This document shows positions 53,186 to 64,000 of a DNA stretch of 64,000 bases, piece after piece. The first letter of the stretch is position 1. Every line of letters starts with the position of its first letter. Position numbers and translations under genes: made by a program. Location: NCBI GenBank assembly GCA_013433145.1, contig CM024169.1, positions 310,001-374,000 on the forward strand. The letters run 5' to 3'. The notes under the pieces are model-generated. The model searched no databases, was not told the DNA's origin, and saw only the letters and a list, made by a program, of their open reading frames with translations. This stretch comes from Ascaris suum (lineage: Eukaryota > Nematoda > Chromadorea > Rhabditida > Ascarididae).

Positions 53186-56100
53186 CGGCATTGCCAGACA
53201 GCAACCCAACGCTATATGTTAATGCTTACAAACATGAAGTAATGACATTCGCTTAGCTCAAGGCTTTTCACTTTACATCAAGAACTACTGCCTATTTAAT
53301 GCTGTCGAGAAGATCACAGCTGGCAAGCTGTAACGGCAGGTAAAAGCCTTGTCACCACCCACAACCAGACTACAATAATGGCACCTTTATAGATAAGGAA
53401 AGTGCGACCAAACCTGAAGGATGGTGATCTTATGAAAACTACAACACTAATTGTAAGCGAGAATGTTCCATGTGATCAGGCGAATGCTTTCACTTTTATA
53501 GACCCTCTCAAAGACTGTGTAGAGCTGGGATGTCAAAAAACTCTCTCAAAGATAGCACAGAGCTGAATGCCAGGAAAACCGCGCAGATGAGGTCGGATTT
53601 ATGCTAATGATATTTCAGTCATGCCAAGGTCGAGAATTTCAACTCATCAGCATCGTCAAGTTGACAAGTTCTAAGAGAAGGTTTAGCAGACGTAATATCA
53701 ATTAAACATCTTCCGGCTCCTCACGCAGTGCACTCTTAGGAACAAAATAACGAAATCATATGAAGGTGCAGTCTCCTAGAATTGACCTGACAGAACACAA
53801 TGAAAGTTTTACGGTAACATTCGAAACGTGGAAGACGTTAAAAGAAACCGTTTCCTTCCTGTTTACACACTGCACCAAGAAACTCTAAAAGAGTCCCCAT
53901 AGGCTGGCTCTAAGTACGCACGTCGCTCTTCTATGCTATTTTTTCGCTAGATTGCACGTAATTTCTAAAATCCGGTTGCGTTTTGTCCGCAGCGAATTAC
54001 AAGGTCATCTTTACATTTCCTACCCCTCTGGGTAGGCAATATAAAAACGAGTTTGAAACATCTTTTTTTCCTTGCAAATGATTCGTTCATTTTAGCTAAC
54101 GCATTCTCTCCTTTGCTTTTTGCATAATTTAGAAATGATCATAAAATATGATAAAAGGGGTATAACAACGGAACTTTATACCTGTTAATAAATATGATCG
54201 CATTCCGAGCACACATAGCAACGTATTACACGCACCAACAACTCCCATAGTGCCTAAAATATTGTCTTCTCTAAGCTGAAATGCATTTAGTGATTTTCTC
54301 GTTTCGGATCGGCTATTCTCTACACCTTCAATTTCTTTTGCAAATTAACTCGGCATTGAATAATTAATGAAATAAAACAGGTACGATACTCCTCCTCATC
54401 CCCCAAATATACAAAAATCTTCTTTCAAATACAAACCTGTCTAGCTATATTTGCACTCGGTACAGCCTTTTATTTTTACTCTCACTCTTTCGATCCATAA
54501 ATCAATGCTTTATCACAGATCTTTACACAGAGGTACCATATTACCTGTGAAGAACCCAGTCCGAATTAGCGCGGGATGCACCTTTGCACCCTGCTCAGAC
54601 AAATGGTTTTATAAGTTATCAAAAAAAAAAGAACGCAAATAATATCATCGATTACCTTTGCTTTAACTAATCAAACCATTCGCATAGATCTCCTACAAAA
54701 AATTCATTTCCGGTGATCCGATCAAAGATGGTCGAAACCCAATGAATATGTTGAAAAATATGAGAAGTTTTTTCCGTCCTCGAATTTTATGAATTCTTTC
54801 GAAAGGCTAGCTTGTGATGTATGCTATGTCTATAAGATGCCGTAAATCTAGCTTTAATGATTCGTATGCTCAAACTACATGCAAACCTACACACAGACAG
54901 ACATAGACAGACACTTATGCGCATACAGAAGCAATTGCTAAGCTTCAAAGAAAATGCCAAAGTGACGAAGCAAAAACAGTTCGGGAATATTATACAACTA
55001 CATCTAATCTCATATTCGGGAAAATATTTCAAATTAAACAAGTTACTTGAGAGATACGATGTTCTATTTTTTTTAAAAACACACACATACACAAAGAAAT
55101 GAACATACCAACAACGAGTGGTTTACGTCCATAACGATCGGCGAGGAAGCCGGCGATGAACGCACCCAGAAGACCACCAAACATGAGTGTGGTCGACATG
55201 ATATCAGTCATCGAGAATAACCACATGACATAACGCTTCGTGCACGCCAATTGCCATTCCGCCAACAGTGAATGAAACCGATCCACGACGCTCTCATTTG
55301 CACACGTCTCCTAGCAGAATTCTTCATCAAAACTCTATCATTATCGGCAGCTATTATCCACATTGCTAGCATCGCGAATAAAACTGCTAATCTCTGCGGG
55401 TGGGATTTATTCTTTTATAATCAACTTTCACATCGAGGTACGTAAACAAACTAAGGACAGCAAACCAGGGAAGCTGGCACAATTTATACTTTGCAGTTCT
55501 TTTCAAATGACTATTATAAACCTTCAACTGTCAACAGACATTATACTCAAATAGCCCTCATATTTTATTTGACCCTTGTTCATATGCATAAATCTTCTGC
55601 TAAAGAAAAGATTCGCCTCTCTATAAACCCATCGATTTAGCGTGAAAACCAGAGCGGTTGAAAAAGCATTTGAATATGGGCACCTTAATACACCCTATAA
55701 TTCCTTTGCAACCTGACGAACAAACTTTAATAATGCTACATGAGGTTGTCTTATAGGGAACACGATACTCACTCAACTTAGTACCTCGGCTTTTACGGTT
55801 TCTTGAACTGAAATTATAACGGAGAAAGACATCTACAGGCATGACAACAGCATGTGCACAAAATGAGGGTTTCATTAGCCTCTGAGGTCCATGATAGGTT
55901 GTTTTCTTGAAACTCGATGCCCATGACGCGTTTAAAAGCGCCAATGAACATATTAGTAGTGCACCTCATGCAACTGTCTAAATAGCGGGTACTATAGTAC
56001 TAAAAAAAGGATGCTCTGGCTTCATACATCTACCTTCGCTGACACAGAGAGTTGCATAGCTGCGATAAACCTTTCATACTAGGCTTAGAGTGTTGTTTAG

Positions 56101-57223
56101 TTTGTGAATCATTCTAGTTTTCATGAAAGCTATTAAACCATAACCCCATTTTTGCAGTACCTTTACCCCTCCAAAAGTGGAGTTTACTGCATTCCTTTAT
56201 AGCACCTTCGATCGCCGAAGACCTATATTTGGTGTCTTTTATCTGAAATTACCTTCGATAATGAGGATAGAACACAGTGTCAAAATCGATCATAGATGAG
56301 TTCACTTAACTGTAAACTCTCATCATTGCCCACATTTTTTGAAAGCAGTTCGACAAAGCTTCATGTATAATCGAAGATTTTCACCACCAAGACAACTAAT
56401 GATTCGTACTCCGAACCTTGCTTCCGAATCGGTTGCCCCATAAGTGCCAGAAGATAAAGATTCCATGTAAGATCACAGGAAGAAAAGACTCCTTCAACAA
56501 ACGAAACTCCAGGAACTGATCAGGGCAAATTTCTTTCTGAGGAAATACCAGCTACAACCGAAACCCTAAGCGTTAACCATACATCCACTGGTACCTCTCC
56601 CCTCATCTCCATCAACCCCTCCTCATTATGGCGGAACTAACCTTTTTGGACACACAACCGCCAAACCTCGTGAGGAAATTAATTGACGATCGAGTGACAT
56701 TCCTACGGAAAGTTTCACTTATCTCAGTACCTATAAAACCAAAAAGCCTTCTCCACCGTGGCGAATTACAAAGACCTTATCTCCTTCCTATGCCGAAAAA
56801 TAGTAGCGCTTGTATCTGATAGGTGTTTGTTAACTACCTGGACGAAATGCTGTATCAGATATGCTCATGTGTACGGTGTAAAGAATAATTAAAAGGAATG
56901 AAAGAACTCCCATCTGGGTATTGAATAATTTGCCCTGAGATTAAAAGTGGCGCACCCCTAATAACCCGCAAATTGAAGACAACAGGCATTCGGAGAGCAT
57001 ACATAAAGATATAAATATGACGACAACATATGCAAAAAAATGACAGAAATCACATCGTCAATAAAATAAAAAAGAATGAAATTACCGGTGGAGGTTCGAA
57101 AAAGTTAGTAGCGAGAAGACTGCCGACGATGGGCAAGTAACCGAGTTGAGTTGCAGCGAATAGACCAATTTCATAGCGACCGAAATCGTCGAGCAGCCGA
57201 CCTCCGGCCGCGCCTTCGGCCAT
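47798..57223 (-). CDS. SLC22-type organic cation/anion transporter (MFS)
   Basis: Ten exons join in phase into 516 residues: 57223-57086, 55310-55109, 54253-54182, 53100-52874, 51453-51304, 51055-50938, 50398-50127, 48900-48835, 48708-48553 and 47947-47798 (TGA). The start is MAEGAAGGRLLDDFGRYEIG, with an in-frame TAA just upstream. Family marks in order: EWQLAC after the first outer loop; the MFS signature GFLADRYGRKP at about 100-110; GAAAGGYMVV and then MVEAVE in TM4; LESVRWL at about 218-224 in the central loop; LGRRP at 359-363; LYSTELFPTGVRNMARG at 436-452; and FPET at 498-501. This is the SLC22 pattern of 12 spans with both ends cytosolic, moving organic ions across the plasma membrane. 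The first outer loop is unusually short, so an exon may be missed in the 55311-57085 intron. Substrate cannot be inferred. Confidence 0.93.
49260..49850. mobile_element. Decayed coding sequence in a transporter intron
   Basis: This part of the intron between transporter exons 7 and 8 is richer in GC than its surroundings and has coding-like frames broken by stops. On the minus strand one frame reads NLDEFWRLCITLFDDELQND near 49430-49530. On the plus strand two frames are open at 49541-49844. It may be a decayed retroelement or gene fragment. I cannot name the family. Confidence 0.25.
53120..53183. repeat. (TA)n microsatellite beside a splice acceptor
   Basis: Uninterrupted TA repeats lie in the intron before transporter exon 4. 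On the minus strand the repeat ends about 20 bases before the TTTTTGAAG acceptor at 53101-53102. Confidence 0.97.
53594..53674 (+). mobile_element. Decayed non-LTR reverse-transcriptase fragment
   Basis: The plus-strand frame RIYANDISVMPRSRISTHQH resembles the catalytic block of non-LTR (RTE-like) retrotransposon reverse transcriptases, which read (L)RFADDIVLI followed by a helix. The catalytic Asp pair is changed to Asn-Asp and stops lie on both sides, so it is dead. It sits inside a transporter intron, antisense to the gene. The similarity is short, so the family name is tentative. Confidence 0.35.
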
Positions 57224-57230
57224 CGTCGGT

Positions 57231-57244
57231 GACGCTTAAGCGTC
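57231..57244. promoter_or_regulatory. Perfect 14-bp palindrome upstream of the transporter start
   Basis: GACGCTTAAGCGTC is its own reverse complement and lies 8 bases upstream of the transporter ATG. A site for a dimeric DNA-binding protein or a small hairpin in the 5' untranslated region are both possible. No known motif name is claimed. Confidence 0.4.
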
Positions 57245-60200
57245 TTCACCGAACAGCCATCTGCAAAAAAGCCTTTCAGAACATTTTTGAAAAATACCGG
57301 TTGACGGGCATCTCACCTGACGTTGATCAACATACAACAAAAAAAAACCGACTAGAAAGAGAGTTTCACTGCCGTGTCAACACCACTGCGATCATATCGT
57401 GTTACAGCGGAATAACCCTAGACCGGAAAATCATTCCCATGCGAATGACAACATTCGTATGGTAAACCATACATCTAACGACGACTAACTTTCTTCTTTA
57501 TACAGTTTAAGCGGCATATACTCGTGATCCCCCGCCGACCCTTTTATTTGATATCACAGCCGTCGAAATCGGGAGAAAATGATTTTTTTAGCTCTCCTCG
57601 TCATCGAAAAATTGCAATTTTTGGAGTTAAACTGGGCTTTCACCGTCGCTGAGAACATTTAAGATCGGTGAGAACAAATCATTACAGGTGCCAATGCAAC
57701 ACAGTTATGGTCAAAAGCATGAGTGAGCATTGGGCAACACACTGATAGCAATTAGAGGTGAGCAGATAGTGTACTGCAGGTATATCGATGGCTTGTTGTA
57801 TGCGCAATCAGCACCGAGGAGAGCTCATTGAGAATTTCGGAATCTTCCGATAGAAGAACGGCATTGCATCGATTCGAAAGCTTCAACTAACGAGATCAAT
57901 TCAAGTAAAGCCAACTTAACTAAACATTCATTGTTAGTCACCGGAACTTTGCCTGCGACAATAATATAGATCTTCCTCAATCCCCTTGAAAAGTGGAACC
58001 GAGTTTCACCTTGCATAACCCTTGCAAATTGGCAAGTATATAAATTTGACACAAAATCGAAGATTACCGCTCCAAATCCTGCGTGAGCCATTTTTTTCCC
58101 CCTTAAGCTATTCTTATAAACGTGATGCTCAGTCCTAACCAATTAAAGTGCAGGAAATTCATGGTCTTTAAAGTAAACCCAACTTCACCACCGAATAACT
58201 CACTCAGATTTAAAGGTTGCTACAGCTACCCTCTGGGGATCCTAAAAACCTCCCGATGAAATACTCGCAATTGAGAAGATCCTGTTTGTTCCTCATGAAT
58301 CTATTGAACTCTAGATTAGCATGCATTTCGAAGATATCTTCCTGATTGCATTCATGCAAGCAAGAACTTTCACATCCACTCTCGTTCGCCAAAGCACTGT
58401 ACAGTCCGCAAGTTTCATGAGCATCCGTTAGCGCTCAAAATGTTGTACCCGAATTCCCTGAACTTGAAGAAAAATTTTTTCTTTCATATCAAATTTCAGC
58501 TAACAGTGAACTCGTCCAAGTCATTATGACCATCTACCGCTTCTAGATTGAAAGCGTTGACTTCGAAAAAAAAAATAATAATGCGTCTCGTGCAAAAAAA
58601 AAGATCTTGGTCTTTGGCAGCTTGCAGATCGTCTCTAATATATACGTCTGACTTGGTTACGACAGCTTGCAATGAAATCATAAAAGGTCAAAATATAGGC
58701 ATAACTCTTTAACAACAATGTTTTATAGCAATTTCACGTATCTCAATCCATTGCGTTTTGCATATCTCATGAGGCGAGAGCGAACTTATATGCAAATTAT
58801 TTCATATTGTTGGCAAACATTTTGCCAATCGGATCAGTTTGTGGCAAACATAATCAATTCATAAATCTAGAAGATATACTAGATTAGATTGCAGGCGTTA
58901 ATGGTCTCCGTAAATACCTCGCATATATACATATGCAAATAAGTGCAATTGTTCTATTAATTGATTTAGCAATCAAAATATGATTTCATTGCCAAATATG
59001 CAAATTTCGTTGCACTGAATATTAAATGCTCGCCGATCGGCTTGAGCACTAGTTAAATTTACGCAAATAGAGTTGGTCAAATGAATGAACAGATGAATAT
59101 TACGAAAATCAATTATTTGACGATAATTCATTATATTTTTTTGATCTTTGATGAATTTTTTTCAAGTATGAAGTAATATGAAATGAGAGATTAAAAGCTA
59201 TAAAACATATTTTTGTTTTGCATTCATCGATAACTCTATCGGATAACTTTTATCCTGTAAATAAAAACCAACCTTGCAATAATTCATTGAATAAAATAAC
59301 CACAATAAAAATATTTTAAGAAAATAAAAAATAAAACAATTCAACTAAAAATTTCACCAAAAACAAGTAATAGTGAACATTTACCATAATTATGATAGAA
59401 ATACCGTAACCGAAATAACAGATCTTCCAAAAAAAGAGCAACTAGAAATCAAAAAGAAAATCACATAATGTCGACAATTGCTAATGAAATATTTCGCAAT
59501 AATACAAATTAATAAAAAAAAAACGCTGTATAGGTTTGTAATACTCGTTACTTAGCAGCTTGGTTATTTCTACTATTGGTCCAAATAATGTAAAATATCT
59601 CAGGAGGAAATTCACTTCGAAATCTCTCCATCTAATCCATTACCATTCATCTAATTACTATAAAGCTATATGCTGTTTTTTTTTCTTCTAGATGAGAAAT
59701 AAATCTTATAGATCTTTTTTTTTTCAGTTTTGAATAAAATATATTCTATTGGTGTAAAATACCCGTAATAAGAATAAATAAAAAGATTGAAATATTCATT
59801 AAAACGTTGAAATGAGATTACTCACTTAGAGAACAATACTACAAATAAATTAAAATGATAGAATTTTTCCATAAACTCTATTTTTATTGCAAAATAATCG
59901 AAACAATTTTCTGGAAAAAGTGCGGGCAAGAAATTCTTGAAAGGAACCTCAAGTATTAGAATTTTCAAAAACTCCTCACAAAAAGATTCAGGAAGCGATT
60001 TTTTTTAAATGAGAATTAAGCGTGATCATCAAATTAGTATCGTTAGAGCATCTTCAAATGACAAAATGATCATAGATCACATAGAGAATTTGTACTAAGA
60101 ACGGCCATTAGTATAATCTCCTCTAAAATTATATCGAAAAATATATCTCGATGCCAATAGAAAATACATAATCCGCATATTTTCGAAGCAAAATCGAATA

Positions 60201-61548
60201 AATCTTTGAAAAAAAAAAACCAAATAACTGAAAACGACGATCAAATTGAATGGGCGATTATAGAATAACGAAAAAATCCTCCGTCGTTTTCATAATCGAT
60301 TCTTCAAAAGTCTCGAAGTTTAAATGATTTCGTTACGGGTTAACTGCTTAAGAAAAGCAAATCGGCATAATCTAATTTCCGAGTTACTGCATAGAATGAC
60401 TTTACTCGTAACGTTGTATGAAGATCCCCCAAAGAGAATTTCAATGAAATAGCTCCTATATTATTGTTCAGCTCATCCTCAACAACGTAATAAATAAATT
60501 GCGCTATATCGGCTGAAATAGACGATTAGAGGTATGTAAGCGAAAATGTCGTTCACATAGACAAATATGAAATAAATTGAAAAGCGCAAAGAAAACAGCA
60601 ATTGATAGAATCGAATCTAATTAAGCTGAACCTAGTACCCTCTAGAGGTGATGCATAAACTTAGCGACCAAACCTTTGAATAGAATCTAAACGATGAAAA
60701 AATATTTACATATAAATAGATAACTGGTCTTATTATGATACGTTCTATTTTGTTTGCAAATATTATTTGCATGAAAGATATATGCATAAGAAAGAATCCT
60801 CCCTATGGATCGATCAATGCAAATATGAAGTAACATATAACCTAAAAGGTTCCCATCATCAAAGAATCATTGATTACAAAAAAAAAAAAGATACTCCTAA
60901 TTGAACCAATCAAGAAGTTTAAAAAAAAAAGGCAACAAAAAAGCGATAAAGAATTTAATTTATCGAATATTGGTTGGAGAACGCTGTGTTATCCGCCATT
61001 AGAAATACGAATAAGAAAAATAATTTAATCTCTTTGTTACAGAATTATTCATTAACTTTAAATGCTTCCAATAAAAATTATGGCGGTGAAGATTGTGAAA
61101 GAGTACAACAGTTGAGGATTACTCACAAGATTCCTTCCTAAATACACTTACTAGTACCTAAACAGCATAATAATACATCAGAAATAAAAAGTAAAAGTGA
61201 ATATAATGAAAGTACTCTCTTTTTCATATGAATTGACTACCATATATTCGTGATGCAAAATTATTTTTGAGAAGCGTTGAACGAATAATTAATCAGATGC
61301 ACTATTGCAAAATATATTTGTTGATTAATAAAGGAAGTCGAATCAGCAAAATAAAATACACACGAATAGAAGATTTTCAATTGCGGCGTACAACAAAATT
61401 TCATTGCTAAATTGAATGACAAACAATATGAAACATAATGTGCACTTTTTTGAGAAAAAATTTCAGTCCTTAAATGAAAAATTCAAGCAGTTGTTTCCGG
61501 AAACAATTAGATTGATGAATTAAACAGTATTAACTGCCTTAAAACGAG
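57245..61548. other. Intergenic region between Elongin A and the transporter
   Basis: The left part (57.8-58.7 kb) has three minus-strand frames of 60-105 codons (58496-58681, 58210-58392, 57825-58142) with coding-like composition but no consistent splice sites. From 58.7 to 61.5 kb the DNA is very AT-rich with A and T runs and no supported exon. It should include the transporter promoter and the Elongin A 3' untranslated region. Confidence 0.45.
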
Positions 61549-63798
61549 TTATTTGCGATTGCGCCCTTTAAGCATTTTCAGCGTCTTTACCATGAGTGCA
61601 CCTTTTTTGTTCGCCCTCTTCTTTTCTGGATGCGATCCAAGCGTTGAGTCGGCATTGCGCACCGCCCGAGGCAAATTAGCCAACGCCTCTTTACTACCTA
61701 CAAGCAAACTAATTAAAATTTTATATGGAAAAATACCGATAAAATTTGCAATGCCCACCTTCGCTATGCCCTTTTATCCTCGACTTAATCCATCAGCAAA
61801 GCGGTGCATTCGAAAGCGCCCAATTTAATTCTCGAAAATCAAAGATAATATGCCACTAAATAGGACGTGCAAAAGTAGACTGTTTCAAATCTTGAGGACC
61901 CCTTAGAACAGCAATCTCCACAGTAAGGTTCCTTTCCAGCTCCTAGACAAACCCAACGATGATAGTTTTCACAAATATTCCTGCATAATTTTGAGCAACG
62001 ATCAACGACAACAACTGCAAACCAGTACACGAGGTACGTACTGCAATACCACAATGACTCGAGAAACATGCGCCGGAAACAACTGAGTAGCCCTTGACAA
62101 ACAAAATTTAAGTTTTCTTCGGGGATGTGGCTAGCGAATCCAATGGCGAGAACTTCGAGTGCTCTCTGTTTGTCCCCCCTATGGCTTAAAACAAACCTCG
62201 AATGAAAAAAGAGATGGATCCTTATGTTTCACGGTGATACTCCTATAAACGACACATTTTGGTTTCATTTCCGATCCTATGCGAAGGTCATCCTCTCGCC
62301 GAAATTTCCGATCCTCTGAGCGAACAGGTAGCCCCATGCCCCTCGTTTCGTTTCATATTTTAAGACATCATCTTCCTTTGCAAACTACAACTCAATTCGC
62401 GACCTTTGTTACGACCTCTCAGTTAGACCTACAGGTTTTTTAGACGGAACAACTTGCCCCACTACCTCCAGACTTTTAATGCGATTTCCGTTTCACACCG
62501 AAATGCGAGACTTCCATATTTTTCCTACTCTCCGATTTCATTTCACTTTTTTCTAAAATTTAGCGATCCCATGCCTTTGCATACGATAGATCCACACCTT
62601 ATTAATGCTCCTCCCTTCAATCGCAGATTCACAGAAGTGTGCAGCACATCATACCGATTTGATATTACATAACGTTACAAACCTCCTCAAATGGATCAAA
62701 TCTAGGACGTAGGCATTATCACGATTAATCGACTTCCTCGATATGCAAATAGCTTTTTTTGCTGATGAAAAATGCAAATGCCCCATGATATTATACGATT
62801 GGCAATCCAATAAAAATATTTTTCTTTCATCTCAATCAGAGACAAAGATTATAACAAATGATACTAAGAGAGAGGGAGAAAGAACCTTTATCAAAGATCG
62901 CTCTCCTTGCTTGAGATATTTGACACGCATCAGGTAGAGCGTGGTTTTGATGGGCGGTACCGTATCGAATCTGCTTCTTCCTTACATCACGAGGTGCTTT
63001 CGCATCAGCGAGTAAAGCTTTCCTCACCGGTGCAACTGACTCACGACTATGCTGCGTTATACGTGATGAGAGCATCTTCAATTTGCGCTCTGTCTCCACA
63101 CACATTCGCTTAAATTAAATTAAACTTTAGCAACCTTTTTATTTGCAATGCATTGAAAGGGTGAACTCATATCTCTAAAAAAAATTGCAAAAAAGCAAAA
63201 ATTCGTTGAAATACAATTTGATTATAAAAGTAAATACCAAAACGTTATTTTACAGGCAGCAGCAATGCTTCCAAGTAAAAGAAATATATGCTGCCACTAT
63301 TCGACCACAAGTTTTCCTAAATAGAACAAGAAATCAAATCATTTCAGACCACAAGAACCTATAAAAAACTTAATCCACAATGGCGAAGCAGTTCAACACT
63401 GAGCACTGCTCGAGAAGAAGAGCATCAATTCACATATGAGTAAATATTCGCATACATGTATGACTGAATACATGTACATGTACCTGAAATGTTTTGCTTG
63501 GCTCCTTGCGGATCCACATTATACCTTGGCCAAGGAAGAATTGTCGCCAAATATGAAAGGGAACAGTGCGAAAGAAGGGAATTCCCATATTTCAAACAAC
63601 GAGAACACATATGCCAACGGAACACTTTTTGATTTCTGGGAAAGCAGGCGCAAGCAGAATATGATAGCAGAGTAATACTTATAAGGAAAGTGATACCGTG
63701 TAACAATCTCTCCAAGTCTCGTCATCACCCGTCACACATTTCGGGAATACGCGACTCACGATCTTCTCCCACAGTTCATCGCTATCCTCCATCAGATG
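61549..63798 (-). CDS. Elongin A, C-terminal part (continues past the right edge)
   Basis: Three exons join in phase: 63798-63697 (HLMEDSDELWEKIVSRVFPK, then DDETWRDCYT), 63108-62886 (ERKLKMLSSRI, then DVRKKQIRYGTAH) and 61697-61549 (SKEALANLPRAV, then KKGALMVKTLKMLKGRNRK and TAA). Elongin A proteins have the same order: a D-E-L-W segment followed by E-x-W-R-x-x-Y, a helical E-R-x-x-x-L region, the R-x-R/K-Q-x-R-x-G-T-A motif, and a basic K-K-x-A-P/L-M-x-K tail. Elongin A forms the SIII complex with Elongins B and C, raises the RNA polymerase II elongation rate, and can act in a Cullin-5-type ligase. The N-terminal TFIIS-like domain and the BC box should lie beyond the window. The intron 61698-62885 has minus-strand Cys-rich frames that I treat as chance. 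Confidence 0.88.
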
Positions 63799-63914
63799 CT
63801 GAAAACAACTGTGGTTAATTTGAAGATTCAAATGCATCTATTGTACACTCACTTTTTGCATTCATTAACTAGTTGCCGCGGCTGTCACTACATGTGGCAA
63901 TAAACAATGCGCTT

Positions 63915-63918
<4 letters not shown>

Positions 63919-63997
<79 letters not shown>
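63919..63997. repeat. (AT)n microsatellite, about 79 bp, at the right edge
   Basis: An uninterrupted AT dinucleotide run reaches almost to the window end. It lies in the Elongin A intron upstream of the 63798 acceptor. Runs of this kind often end contigs or cause assembly breaks. Confidence 0.97.
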
Positions 63998-63999
<2 letters not shown>

Positions 64000-64000
64000 G

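Noticed and set aside
55621..55944. 107-codon minus-strand ORF inside the first transporter intron
   Set aside because: It has no SLC22 features and no matching splice sites, and the neighbouring exons already join in phase.

Overview
The window reads as nuclear DNA of a nematode, most probably a parasitic clade V (strongylid-like) worm. Coding sequence is broken into short exons with GT donors and T-rich acceptors ending in TTTCAG, TTGCAG or TTTAG. Introns are often 0.4-2 kb, longer than is usual in Caenorhabditis. Intergenic DNA is AT-rich and carries (AT)n microsatellites. There is no operon, plasmid, phage or CRISPR structure. The species assignment is inference from gene structure, not from a marker. 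All splice junctions below were assigned by eye from phase, consensus sites and family similarity.

Five genes can be read with confidence. From left to right they are: a JmjC oxygenase of the JMJD5/KDM8 family (minus, 16.66-22.93 kb, seven exons); a GNAT acetyltransferase (minus, 25.4-26.5 kb); a cAMP-dependent protein kinase inhibitor (PKI) with an intact pseudosubstrate motif (plus, 33.92-34.14 kb); a complete ten-exon organic-cation/anion transporter of the SLC22 type (minus, 47.80-57.22 kb, 516 residues predicted); and the C-terminal three exons of Elongin A (minus, 61.55-63.80 kb), which runs off the right edge.

Less certain is a minus-strand polytopic membrane protein, or two adjacent ones, at 7.2-15.25 kb. 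Its exons join in phase but match no family I recognise. The left end (2.2-6.1 kb) contains fragments: a leishmanolysin-like (M8) exon with a TGA where a cysteine is expected, and Cys-containing plus-strand exon candidates. Several orphan exons that end in a stop (27.9, 29.0 and 47.4 kb) look coding but are unassigned.

The remainder is AT-rich intergenic or intronic DNA: 29.4-33.3, 40.1-42, 44-47.4 and 58.7-61.5 kb are gene-poor. Repeats include three long (AT)n tracts, a 57-bp tandem duplication, a perfect hairpin near the left end, and a decayed reverse-transcriptase fragment inside a transporter intron. The confident genes act in unrelated processes (2-oxoglutarate oxygenation, acetyl transfer, PKA inhibition, membrane transport, transcription elongation or ubiquitin ligation). 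I see no multi-gene system joining them.
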